From assembly GCA_030037185.1 (NCBI GenBank), contig JASHRR010000956.1, positions 1 to 11,998 on the forward strand: a DNA stretch of 11,998 nucleotides, in the 5' to 3' direction. The stretch's first letter is position 1, and each line of letters starts with the position of its first letter. This DNA comes from Xanthobacteraceae bacterium (GTDB lineage: Bacteria; Pseudomonadota; Alphaproteobacteria; Rhizobiales; Xanthobacteraceae). Position numbers and translations under genes: made by a program. Shown here piece by piece: positions 5,947 through 11,998 of the stretch. Below the pieces are notes generated by a model. The model was not told the DNA's origin, did no database searches, and was given only the letters and a program-made list of their open reading frames with translations.

Positions 5947-8900
5947 TCATTCCCCCGGGACGAGGGGTCCACGGGGCAGGACGCCGTCTCGCCGGCCGCT
6001 GCGCAGGTTGCGCAGCCAGATGCCGAGACGGTCGAGATAGAGGTAGACGACCGGCGTTGTGTAGAGCGTGACCATTTGGCTCAGAATCAGTCCGCCGACG
6101 ATGGATATCCCGAGGGGGCGGCGAAGCTCGCCGCCGTCGCCGAAGCCGATGGCGAGCGGAAGAGCGCCGAACAGAGCCGCGTTCGTTGTCATCATGATCG
6201 GCCGGAAGCGTAGCAGGCAGGCCTCGTGAATGGCTTGCGCGGACGAAAGTCCGCGTGAACGCTGGGCGTCGAGCGCGAAGTCGATCATCATGATGGCATT
6301 TTTCTTGACCAGGCCGATCAGCAGGATGACACCAATCAAGCTGATGATGCTGAACTCGGTCTTGCAGATTATCAATGCCAGCACCGCGCCAACGCCGGCC
6401 GAAGGCAGGGTGGAAAGAATCGTGATCGGATGAATGTAGCTTTCGTAGAGCACCCCTAGCACGATATAGACCCCGACCAGCGCTGCGAGGATCAGATAGG
6501 GCTCGTTTTTGAGCGATTCCTCGTACGCCCGTGCGGTCCCTTGGAAGCTGCCGTGAATACTGACCGGGACACCGATGCGCTTCATCGCCTCATTAATGGC
6601 AGTTACTGCGTCGCTGAGGGAGACGCCGATAGGAAGGTTGAAAGATATGGTCGTGGCGACGAACAGACCCTGGTGACTGACGGCAAGCGGGATATTGCCC
6701 AGGGAGAAGTGGGCTACGGCACTCAGCGGCACCATCGCTTCGGCATTCGTGCTCACGGCCGCCCCGGTCGATGCAACGCTGTTGCCGGTGTTGCCGATCG
6801 AATTGAGCGCTTGATTGCGCGCCGCGTCAGCCGCGACCGCTGCAGCGGTCGAAGCCGCCGTTGCAGTCGATGCCGGTCCACTGACCGTGCCGGCAACGGC
6901 GTTGGTCCCTTGCGTCCCGCCGACGGTGCCGCCGGCGGTGCTGACATACACGTCCTTGAGCGTGTCCGGGTTTTGCCAGTATTTCGGTGCCACCTCCATG
7001 ACCACGTGATACTGATTGCGGGGGGTGTAGATGGTGGAGACTTGGCGCTGTCCAAATGCGTCATAGAGAGTGTTATCGATCTGCGCCACGTTGATGCCGA
7101 GCCGCGCCGCGGTGTCACGGTCGATGGTCACCTGGGTCTCCAGACCCTTGTCCTGCTGGTCGCTGTTCACGTCGTCGAGCTGCGGCGAACGCTGCAATTC
7201 GGTAAGGATTCTTGGCGCCCAGCTGTAAAGCTCCTCCACGGAGTCCGCCTGCAAGGTGAACTGGTACTGGGCATTGGCGCTCCGGCCGCCGGTGCGAATA
7301 TCCTGGTTCGCTTGCAGGTACAGTGATGCTCCCGGTATCTCCGCCAGCTGGGGGCGCAGCCGCCGGATCACCTGGTCCGCTGTGACGTCGCGTTGCGAGA
7401 GCGGCTTGAGGGCTACCGACACGGAGGCGGCGTTGGTCTGCCCGGCATACCCGCCGCCGCTGCCGCCGGCGCCAGTGTAGGCGACCGCAGTTTCCACAGC
7501 CGGGTCCTTGAGCAGGGTGTCGATGAACTGCTCCATCTTCGGCCGCATCAACTGGAACGAAATGCTCTGATCAGCTTGGATGTTGCCGGTCATCCGGCCG
7601 GTGTCTTGCTGCGGGAAGAAGCCCTTGGGTATGACGATATACAGATAAAAATTTATGCCGATTGTCGTCAGCAGGATCAGCAGAACTAGCAGTGAATGGT
7701 CGAGCGCCCAGCGCAGGCTGCGCTCATAACCGTGCAGCATGGCGTCGAAAACCCATTCGCTGGCGCGATGAAAACGCCCCTTATGCGCGTGATCGGTGCG
7801 CTTGAGGAGCAGCGCACACATCATCGGAGTGGTGGCGAGCGATACCGCGAGCGACACCAGAATGGCGACCGACAAGGTCACTGCGAATTCGCGGAACAGG
7901 CGGCCGACAATGCCCCCCATCAGCAAGATCGGGATGAATACAGCGCACAGCGAGATGCTCATCGACATCACGGTGAAGCCAACCTCGCCGGCGCCCCTGA
8001 TAGCGGCATGGAGCCGGGGTACGCCGGCCTCGATGTGCCGGGAGATGTTCTCCAGCACCACGATGGCATCGTCGACCACAAAACCGGTCGCGATGGTCAG
8101 CGCCATCAGCGACAGGTTGTCGATGCTGTAACCCAAGAGATACATGACCCCGAAGGTGCCGACAAGCGACACCGGCACCGCGACGCTCGGCACCACCGTC
8201 GCTCGCGCGCTGCGCAGGAACAGGAACACCACCAAGATCACCAGGATTACCGCGATACCCAGCGTGCGCTGCACTTCCTTGAGCGAGGCCCGGATCGTCG
8301 TCGAGCGGTCCACCGCTGGCGTTACATCAATCGCGGGCGGGATCGACGCCCTCAATTCCGGCAGCAGCGCCATCGCCCGGTCCACTGTCGCAATGATATT
8401 GGCGCCGGGCTGGCGGTAAAGGGTGATGAGCACCGCCGGCTTGCCGTTGAACAGGCCCGCATTGCGGATGTTCTCGTTGCCGTCGTTTACGTCGGCGACG
8501 TTGCTGAGGCGGACCGGCGCGTTGTTGCGGTAGCCGATGATCAGGTCGCGGTAGTCGGCGGCAACGGTCGCCTGGTCGTTGCTGTAGATCTGAAAGCGTC
8601 GGCGATCCATCTCGATGTCGCCCTTGGGGCTGTGGGCGTTGGCCGAGGCAAGTCCGGCCCGCACATCCTCAAGGCCGATGCCATATTTGAACAGCGCCGA
8701 CGGAATGAGCTCGACCCGCACTGCCGGCAGCGAGCTGCCGCCGATCACGACTTCGCCGACGCCCTCAACCTGGGACAGCTTTTGCGACAGCACCGTCGAG
8801 GCCGCATCATAGAGTTCGCCCTGGCGCATTGTGTCGGAGGTCAGCGCCAAGATCAGGATCGGCGAGTCTGCCGGATTGACCTTCCTGTAGGTCGGGTTGG

Positions 8901-9342
8901 AACGCAGGTCGGTGGGGAGGTCGGCATGTGCAGCATTTATCGCCGCCTGCACGTCGCGTGCGGCGCCGTTGATGTCACGGTCGAGACCGAATTGCAGGTT
9001 GATGCGGACAGCACCGACCGTGCTCGACGAGGTCATTTCGGTGACATCGGCGATCTGGCCAAGGTGACGCTCAAGCGGTGTTGCGACGGTGGTCGCGACC
9101 ACGTCCGGGCTCGCGCCCGGCAGCTGCGCCTGGACCGAGATCGTGGGAAAATCGACCTGGGGTAACGGCGCCACCGGAAGCTGGAAAAACGCCACGGCAC
9201 CGGCCGACGCGACCCCGAAGGTGAGCAGAATCGTCGCCACCGGCCGCATGATGAACGGGGTCGACGGGCTTAGGATCTTCCTTGGAGTGCTGCCGTCGAT
9301 GCCTGCGGTTCCCGTAGCGCCGGGAACAGAAATTTCGCTCAC
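5947..9342 (-). CDS. RND multidrug efflux transporter, MdtB/MdtC type
   Basis: The chosen GTG start at 9342 lies seven bases after GGGGGAG and gives 1131 residues; an ATG 22 codons upstream has no such site. The protein is a full inner-membrane RND pump: first helix at about residues 30-50 ([19 protein letters not shown]), a porter domain, the proton-relay helix [14 protein letters not shown] (Asp about 424 and 425), [10 protein letters not shown] after the central helices, and [15 protein letters not shown] and [11 protein letters not shown] in the second half. The end [20 protein letters not shown] is typical of MdtC. Such pumps export drugs, bile salts or metals in exchange for protons, with a periplasmic adaptor and outer-membrane channel. 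About residues 798-870 hold an Ala/Ser/Thr/Gly-rich insertion in the second periplasmic loop, which I believe also occurs in rhizobial relatives and largely explains the extra length over the usual 1025-1040. No adaptor or partner RND gene lies in the window. Confidence 0.95.
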   Translation of the reverse strand: MSEISVPGATGTAGIDGSTPRKILSPSTPFIMRPVATILLTFGVASAGAVAFFQLPVAPLPQVDFPTISVQAQLPGASPDVVATTVATPLERHLGQIADVTEMTSSSTVGAVRINLQFGLDRDINGAARDVQAAINAAHADLPTDLRSNPTYRKVNPADSPILILALTSDTMRQGELYDAASTVLSQKLSQVEGVGEVVIGGSSLPAVRVELIPSALFKYGIGLEDVRAGLASANAHSPKGDIEMDRRRFQIYSNDQATVAADYRDLIIGYRNNAPVRLSNVADVNDGNENIRNAGLFNGKPAVLITLYRQPGANIIATVDRAMALLPELRASIPPAIDVTPAVDRSTTIRASLKEVQRTLGIAVILVILVVFLFLRSARATVVPSVAVPVSLVGTFGVMYLLGYSIDNLSLMALTIATGFVVDDAIVVLENISRHIEAGVPRLHAAIRGAGEVGFTVMSMSISLCAVFIPILLMGGIVGRLFREFAVTLSVAILVSLAVSLATTPMMCALLLKRTDHAHKGRFHRASEWVFDAMLHGYERSLRWALDHSLLVLLILLTTIGINFYLYIVIPKGFFPQQDTGRMTGNIQADQSISFQLMRPKMEQFIDTLLKDPAVETAVAYTGAGGSGGGYAGQTNAASVSVALKPLSQRDVTADQVIRRLRPQLAEIPGASLYLQANQDIRTGGRSANAQYQFTLQADSVEELYSWAPRILTELQRSPQLDDVNSDQQDKGLETQVTIDRDTAARLGINVAQIDNTLYDAFGQRQVSTIYTPRNQYHVVMEVAPKYWQNPDTLKDVYVSTAGGTVGGTQGTNAVAGTVSGPASTATAASTAAAVAADAARNQALNSIGNTGNSVASTGAAVSTNAEAMVPLSAVAHFSLGNIPLAVSHQGLFVATTISFNLPIGVSLSDAVTAINEAMKRIGVPVSIHGSFQGTARAYEESLKNEPYLILAALVGVYIVLGVLYESYIHPITILSTLPSAGVGAVLALIICKTEFSIISLIGVILLIGLVKKNAIMMIDFALDAQRSRGLSSAQAIHEACLLRFRPIMMTTNAALFGALPLAIGFGDGGELRRPLGISIVGGLILSQMVTLYTTPVVYLYLDRLGIWLRNLRSGRRDGVLPRGPLVPGE

Positions 9343-9349
9343 GGTGATA

Positions 9350-9356
9350 CTCCCCC
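9350..9356 (-). promoter_or_regulatory. Ribosome binding site setting the RND start
   Basis: GGGGGAG on the - strand, seven bases before GTG at 9342. It favours the GTG over the in-frame ATG at 9408, which has no comparable site and would add 22 basic, low-complexity residues before the normal N-terminus. Confidence 0.7.
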
Positions 9357-9376
9357 TTGAACGAATATTCCCGAGA

Positions 9377-9395
9377 CGGCCGGTTGATCCGGCCG
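9377..9395. promoter_or_regulatory. Inverted repeat in the RND gene leader (possible operator)
   Basis: CGGCCGG and CCGGCCG form a perfect 7-bp inverted repeat around TTGAT, 35 bases upstream of the GTG start and downstream of a TATAAT. Position and symmetry fit the operator of a dimeric repressor such as the TetR proteins that often control RND pumps, or a hairpin in the 5' leader. No repressor gene is in the window, so this is inference. Confidence 0.4.
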
Positions 9396-9421
9396 CACGC
9401 TTTTTCACGCAAAGACCACAT

Positions 9422-9427
9422 ATTATA
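9422..9427 (-). promoter_or_regulatory. Candidate -10 box for the RND gene
   Basis: A perfect TATAAT on the - strand in a locally AT-rich stretch about 80 bases before the GTG start. There is no good -35 hexamer at 16-18 bases; TTCACT and TTTACC lie nearer. It is therefore only a candidate. Confidence 0.3.
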
Positions 9428-9813
9428 CGAATTGCAGGTAAAGTGAACGCGCGAAGATTTCATTTTTCTCATGAACTCGAAGTTATCCGAATCGTAGTCG
9501 CCCGAACCGCAGATTACTGGGGTCAGCGGCGAAGCCGGACCACGTTCCATATTCGGCCCAGTGCCAATCGGGCGGGACGACACTTTATCTCGATGCACTG
9601 TTTCCGTGGTGCTTGGATACTTGCCTGGCATGGGTATCGGGAGGGATCCCGATGGTCGCTTGCTGGCCGTCACCGGCACCTGCGGGGACACGGAAGCGGG
9701 GATAAGCTACCGCCAGCAGCGATCGTGCAGAGAGCGAATTTAAGCCGATCGGTCATTGCGCAGTTGCCCTTCCCGCTGCTGTTCGGCGCTGGCCGGTCGG
9801 ATACCTTCGCCGG
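9428..9813. other. about 390 bp intergenic region with one inverted repeat
   Basis: I see no gene here. Forward and reverse frames are open but lack start signals and recognisable domains. At 9636-9653, ATCGGGA and TCCCGAT form a perfect 7-bp inverted repeat with a 4-base centre (GGGA). The adaptor gene expected upstream of an mdtB/mdtC-like gene is not present. Confidence 0.5.
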
Positions 9814-10115
9814 TTACCATTTGCCAATGTGCAAACCGCCGTCCACGTGCAGCACCTCTCGGATAGATAAATCACGGCGGCATCCACGACCTCCTGAACG
9901 GTCGAAATGCTTCCGATTGAGGATAGCCTTTTCAGAGAGTCCTGGATCACTCTTGTGCAGCGGTGGCAAGGTTGCCCGTCATCGCGTTGAGACCACCTTT
10001 CGTTGCTTCCACCTGATTTTGCGCCGGCATCTGCTTGACAGCGAGTTGGGTTATGTAAATTGAGCCTTCGAGATTGGTGGAAACGAGCCGCTTAAGGTTA
10101 TCGGTCGTATATATG
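9814..10115 (-). pseudogene. SDR oxidoreductase pseudogene with block deletions
   Basis: On the - strand the order is DNLKRLVSTNLEG, SIYITQLAVKQMPAQN, ATKGGLNAMTGNLA, then in a second frame RLSSIGSISTVQEVVDAAV and IYLSE, then VLHVDGGLHIGKW and a TAA stop (9814-9816). These are the C-terminal two thirds of a short-chain dehydrogenase/reductase, ending in the usual VDGG. Compared with the family, about 25 residues are missing between MPAQN and ATKGG, about 30 between NLA and the RLSSIGSIS segment (normally holding NAVAPGVVDTP), and several before VLHVDGG. The N-terminal NAD(P)-binding half with TGxxxGIG is absent; in its place lies IS200-type sequence, so insertion followed by deletion may have removed it. 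Not functional. Confidence 0.8.
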
Positions 10116-10244
10116 CTCTCACACTCATTCGCTAATGAAATTGGGAGTTCCCCCGGGGCAGCAGTAGAAGTTTGACTTTTAGGGGTGGTCGTCCACCGCG
10201 GAGACTTCCAATCGCGAGCCGCCACGCACGCGAAGAGCTTCACG

Positions 10245-10483
10245 ATGGACGAGTATGAGAGCCTAAGCCACACGAAACGGGACTGCAAATACCACGTCAT
10301 CTTCATTCCCAAGTGCCGCAGAAGAACGATTTACGTGGAATTGCGACCGGAGGGTCATCTTCTCGCGAATCACGTGCATAACCGCCGAAAGTATGCGGTG
10401 CGCAGGTGGTTGGCTTCATCAAGGGGAAGACTGCGATCCATTTGGCCCGGGTTTATGGTGAAAAAAAGCGCAACTACGTAGGC
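10245..10483 (+). mobile_element. IS200/IS605-type transposase (TnpA) remnant
   Basis: From the ATG at 10245 the frame reads MDEYESLSHTKRDCKYHV and IFIPKCRRRTIYVELR, then jumps to EGHLLANHVH, KYAV, and after a frame change QVVGFIKGKTAIHLARVYG and EKKRNYVG. This is the Y1 (HUH) transposase of IS200-like elements, usually about 140-150 residues. The HUH pair (HVH) remains. About 20-25 residues between VELR and EGHLL are deleted, and the C-terminal helix with the catalytic Tyr is missing. A small hairpin, GGTGG-TCGT-CCACC at 10184-10197, lies upstream and could be the decayed left-end structure such elements use. It abuts the SDR pseudogene on one side and the IS110 piece on the other. Confidence 0.8.
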
Positions 10484-10485
10484 CC

Positions 10486-10610
10486 AAGGCTGCACGGCAT
10501 TGAAGAGCTGGGCGATGAAGGTTGCAGGCGGAGCGGTGATGAAGAAGGCCAAGGTGGCACTGGCGCGCAAAATCGCCGTCATCATGCATCGGATGCTGGC
10601 CGATGAACGG
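10486..10610 (+). mobile_element. IS110-family transposase C-terminal remnant
   Basis: Beginning right after the IS200 piece, a second frame reads ALKSWAMKVAG, AVMKKAKVALARKIAVIMHR and MLADE. This is the conserved end of IS110/IS116/IS902 transposases (typically LKAWA..KAKVALARKLAVILHRMW.DG). The DEDD and Ser catalytic regions are absent. A few residues around GGAV differ from the usual basic stretch. It is a fossil only, fused without spacer to the IS200 remnant. Confidence 0.65.
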
Positions 10611-10624
10611 GCGTGTTGCGCGCA

Positions 10625-10858
10625 CTGCACTGCGGCAGAGGCAGCTTCCCTGGCTCTCGGAGATGGTTGTCGAGCTTCCCAGGCTTTTCTTGGGTGTGCT
10701 CAAGGTGATGGCCTGCAACGACGATGGCAGCGCGGCGTCAGGTTGATTCCAAGTTCACGTGCCATTTGCACGTGCTCATGCGATAGGTGGAACCGGCGCC
10801 GCGCGTCGATCCAAGGCCGCAAGCTTGCAGGTATCTATTTTTGATTCTTCTTCACCAT
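10625..10858 (-). pseudogene. Small conserved hypothetical protein, broken by nonsense codon and insertion
   Basis: From ATG at 10858 the frame reads MVKKNQK, then TAG, and continues in the same frame as IPASLRPWID, then ARRRFHLSHEHVQMARELGIN. After about 47 unrelated bases, PKK and, one frame over, GKLDNHLREPGKLPLPQ follow. I recall a short family in alphaproteobacteria with the order LRPWI.ARRR..LS..HVQMARELGMNPKKLGKLDNH.QEPWK.PLP.FIE; its function is unknown to me. Three lesions are visible: an early amber stop at codon 8, an insertion between GIN and PKK, and a frame change after PKK. The end (FIEHLY-like) is missing near the IS110 remnant. Family recall is from memory and not checked. 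Confidence 0.6.
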
Positions 10859-10954
10859 TAAGGTGCGCCTCGGTCCGACCCTGCTAGCAAATGGCGGGCC
10901 GCGGATGAATCTTTGCGGAGCGGTCAGCAAATGGCCGAGTCCATCACGACTCTA

Positions 10955-11290
10955 TCACTTTGGCGAACGAGCACATATCAAGTGCGCACGTTCTTCGTGA
11001 GGCGTTCGGCGCTCAAGTCGATCGGCAAATTGTGGTCTGGAAAAGTGGACGGCAGGGGTGTCTGCGTTCGACATGCCGATTGGTCCGCTCATTATGGCGC
11101 CCTCGCTTGGACATTCGAACCCAACATCGCTGCCAGTCTGTGCTCCGGGAGAACCACTGGGGGCCATGCCTCGATGTTGGCCAGGATGTTGCTCAATCCG
11201 GGGGGCCATCTGGGCCGAGCTGCTGGCCGTATGCTGCTGGAGCATGGGGTTCGTGAGTTTGTGGGCTTTCGGAGCCTTCAATTTTGCCAT
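10955..11290 (-). CDS. Possible small hypothetical protein, downstream member of a pair
   Basis: This is a 111-residue frame starting MAKLKAPKAHKL. An AAGGA lies nine bases before the ATG and overlaps the stop of the upstream frame (11303-11557); 12 bases separate that stop and this start, an arrangement typical of coupled genes. The product is hydrophilic, rich in Pro, Ser, Gly, Gln and Met, with no membrane segment or known domain. Its N-terminus resembles that of the upstream frame (MAK..KAPKA). Against it: the C-terminal third (many Arg, His, Pro) looks non-coding, and the other strand is open over the same stretch. I do not recognise it. Confidence 0.35.
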   Translation of the reverse strand: MAKLKAPKAHKLTNPMLQQHTASSSAQMAPRIEQHPGQHRGMAPSGSPGAQTGSDVGFECPSEGAIMSGPIGMSNADTPAVHFSRPQFADRLERRTPHEERAHLICARSPK

Positions 11291-11302
11291 GGTGAAATGT
11301 CC

Positions 11303-11557
11303 TTATAAAATGCAATAGGAGCCGCCACCGGCCCCTTGCATACGTTTTGGATGTAATGGGGTGGTTGGTTGGTTATCCGTGGGGCTGCCACCGCCGTTAT
11401 GTGCGGTCCAGTCCCTCGGTGAGTCCTGGTACGTGGTTGAGCCGAGGTGCTGCCTGTCACGGCCGGCATTTGATGGGCTGATTTTGCCAACGCCGTGGCC
11501 GCCTTTCGGTGCCATTCCGGGAGCTTTGGGGGCTTTGATGCCCATAGATTTAGCCAT
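11303..11557 (-). CDS. Possible small hypothetical protein, upstream member of a pair
   Basis: An 84-residue frame, MAKSMGIKAPKAPGMAPKGG followed by a Gly/Ser/Pro/His-rich, hydrophilic body that ends QGAGGGSYCIL. Codon choice looks plausible for a gene. There is no ribosome binding site before the ATG, and the start lies only 15 bases from the start of the secreted-protein gene on the other strand, leaving no room for separate promoters in the gap. The stop overlaps the ribosome binding site of the next - strand frame. No known domain; it may be disordered. Either a real gene with an unusual start or a shadow. Confidence 0.3.
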   Translation of the reverse strand: MAKSMGIKAPKAPGMAPKGGHGVGKISPSNAGRDRQHLGSTTYQDSPRDWTAHNGGGSPTDNQPTTPLHPKRMQGAGGGSYCIL

Positions 11558-11560
11558 GAT

Positions 11561-11567
11561 AAGGAGG
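11561..11567 (+). promoter_or_regulatory. Strong ribosome binding site of the secreted protein gene
   Basis: AAGGAGG, five bases before ATG at 11573. It selects this ATG over the in-frame upstream ATG at 11495, and the resulting product starts with a signal peptide. Confidence 0.8.
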
Positions 11568-11572
11568 CCAAC

Positions 11573-11995
11573 ATGTTTAAGATGTTAGTTACCACCTTAG
11601 CTTTGGCCCTGCCAGTCCAGGCCGAGGCTTTCCAGCTATCCTGCGCCCACGAAGGAGGTTATCAAATCATGACCATCGACGGGAAGGTAACGACCACACG
11701 CCAAGACCTTGAATATCAAATGAGCGTGGATGTTGACCTCGCAAGGAAGACGATCTCTACGGAGAGCAGCGAAGGCCACATCACTAGGGTAACCGGCGCA
11801 GAGATCGATGCCTATGCTGACCTCAGTACTCCCGGGGTGACCTACAGGATTTCTTGGAGACTCAACCGCGTCACCGGGGAGCTTAACTTTAACGAGGATT
11901 GGACAGGCTCGGGAGGTTATCGATCAACCTTAGATTACCACACCTTCAAATGCGTGCCAGCCAAGGCTAACTCTCAGAGTAGTTCGTCAGGGTGA
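11573..11995 (+). CDS. Small secreted hypothetical protein
   Basis: The 140-residue product starts MFKMLVTTLALALPVQAEAF, a compact signal peptide with likely cleavage after AEA (about residue 19), so the protein should reach the periplasm or outside. The mature part has two cysteines (in QLSCAHEG and TFKCVPAK) that could form a disulfide across the domain. It alternates polar and hydrophobic residues as in a beta-rich fold (YQIMTIDGKV, YRISWRLNRVTGELNFNEDW). The tail SQSSSSG is a flexible low-complexity end. I recognise no family. The stop at 11993-11995 is three bases from the window edge. Base composition is less GC-rich than that of the RND gene. Confidence 0.85.
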   Translation: MFKMLVTTLALALPVQAEAFQLSCAHEGGYQIMTIDGKVTTTRQDLEYQMSVDVDLARKTISTESSEGHITRVTGAEIDAYADLSTPGVTYRISWRLNRVTGELNFNEDWTGSGGYRSTLDYHTFKCVPAKANSQSSSSG

Positions 11996-11998
11996 GCG

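Noticed and set aside
6541..9165. Long + strand open frames (about 261 and 489 codons) opposite the RND gene.
   Set aside because: They are antisense to a clear, conserved transporter. Their products are His/Arg/Asp-rich without domains, as expected from the reverse strand of a GC-rich gene.
9089..10063. A 324-codon + strand frame over the RND start and the intergenic region.
   Set aside because: It is antisense to the RND N-terminus and SDR remnant, has no start signal, and has no domain.
10756..10774. Perfect inverted repeat CACGTGC-CATTT-GCACGTG.
   Set aside because: It lies within the coding part of the decayed small gene (EHVQMARE) and is explained by codons for that conserved segment.
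1..11998. CRISPR arrays, tRNA or rRNA genes, riboswitches.
   Set aside because: I saw no regularly spaced repeats, no cloverleaf-like sequence with a TTC-type T-loop, and no rRNA signatures. A covariance-model scan was not possible.

Overview
The window looks like chromosomal DNA of a GC-rich alphaproteobacterium. The best guess is a Bradyrhizobium relative (Nitrobacteraceae), because the broken DNA ligase, the small MPAxPRKR protein, the SDR and the RND pump all read like families I associate with that group. This is recall, not a search result. The region is poor in intact genes and rich in decayed ones. Only four genes look whole: a four-helix membrane protein (1474-2415, +), a glycoside hydrolase family 30 enzyme (3424-4818, -, with an uncertain 5' end), a very large RND efflux transporter (5947-9342, -), and a small secreted protein (11573-11995, +).

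Left part (1-3423). A scrap of ATP-dependent DNA ligase lies at the left edge on the + strand. A decayed copy (A) of a small conserved hypothetical gene follows on the - strand, then about 500 bp without a recognisable gene, then the membrane protein. Convergent with it is a multiply frameshifted DNA ligase pseudogene, preceded on the same strand by a second decayed copy (B) of the same small gene. A perfect 9-bp inverted repeat lies between copy B and the ligase.

Middle (3424-5946). The GH30 gene contains AT-rich stretches unlike its surroundings and lacks an evident signal peptide, so it may be imported and 5'-damaged. Next, on the + strand, come an unidentified coding remnant and a frameshifted, truncated FAD-linked oxidase pseudogene.

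Right part (5947-11998). The RND transporter (MdtB/MdtC type) starts at a GTG with a strong Shine-Dalgarno sequence. Its leader carries a perfect 7-bp inverted repeat, and a TATAAT lies upstream. No adaptor (mdtA-like) or second RND subunit is in the window. Upstream of it is a cluster of wrecks: an SDR pseudogene with several block deletions, an IS200/IS605 transposase remnant joined directly to the 3' end of an IS110 transposase, and a small conserved hypothetical gene killed by an early stop and an insertion. Two small tandem - strand ORFs that share an N-terminal motif then precede, head to head, the secreted protein at the right edge.

The genes do not form a pathway. I find no evidence for a new multi-gene system. 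The main message is a decayed, IS-scarred region in which a pump, a glycosidase and two hypothetical proteins survive.
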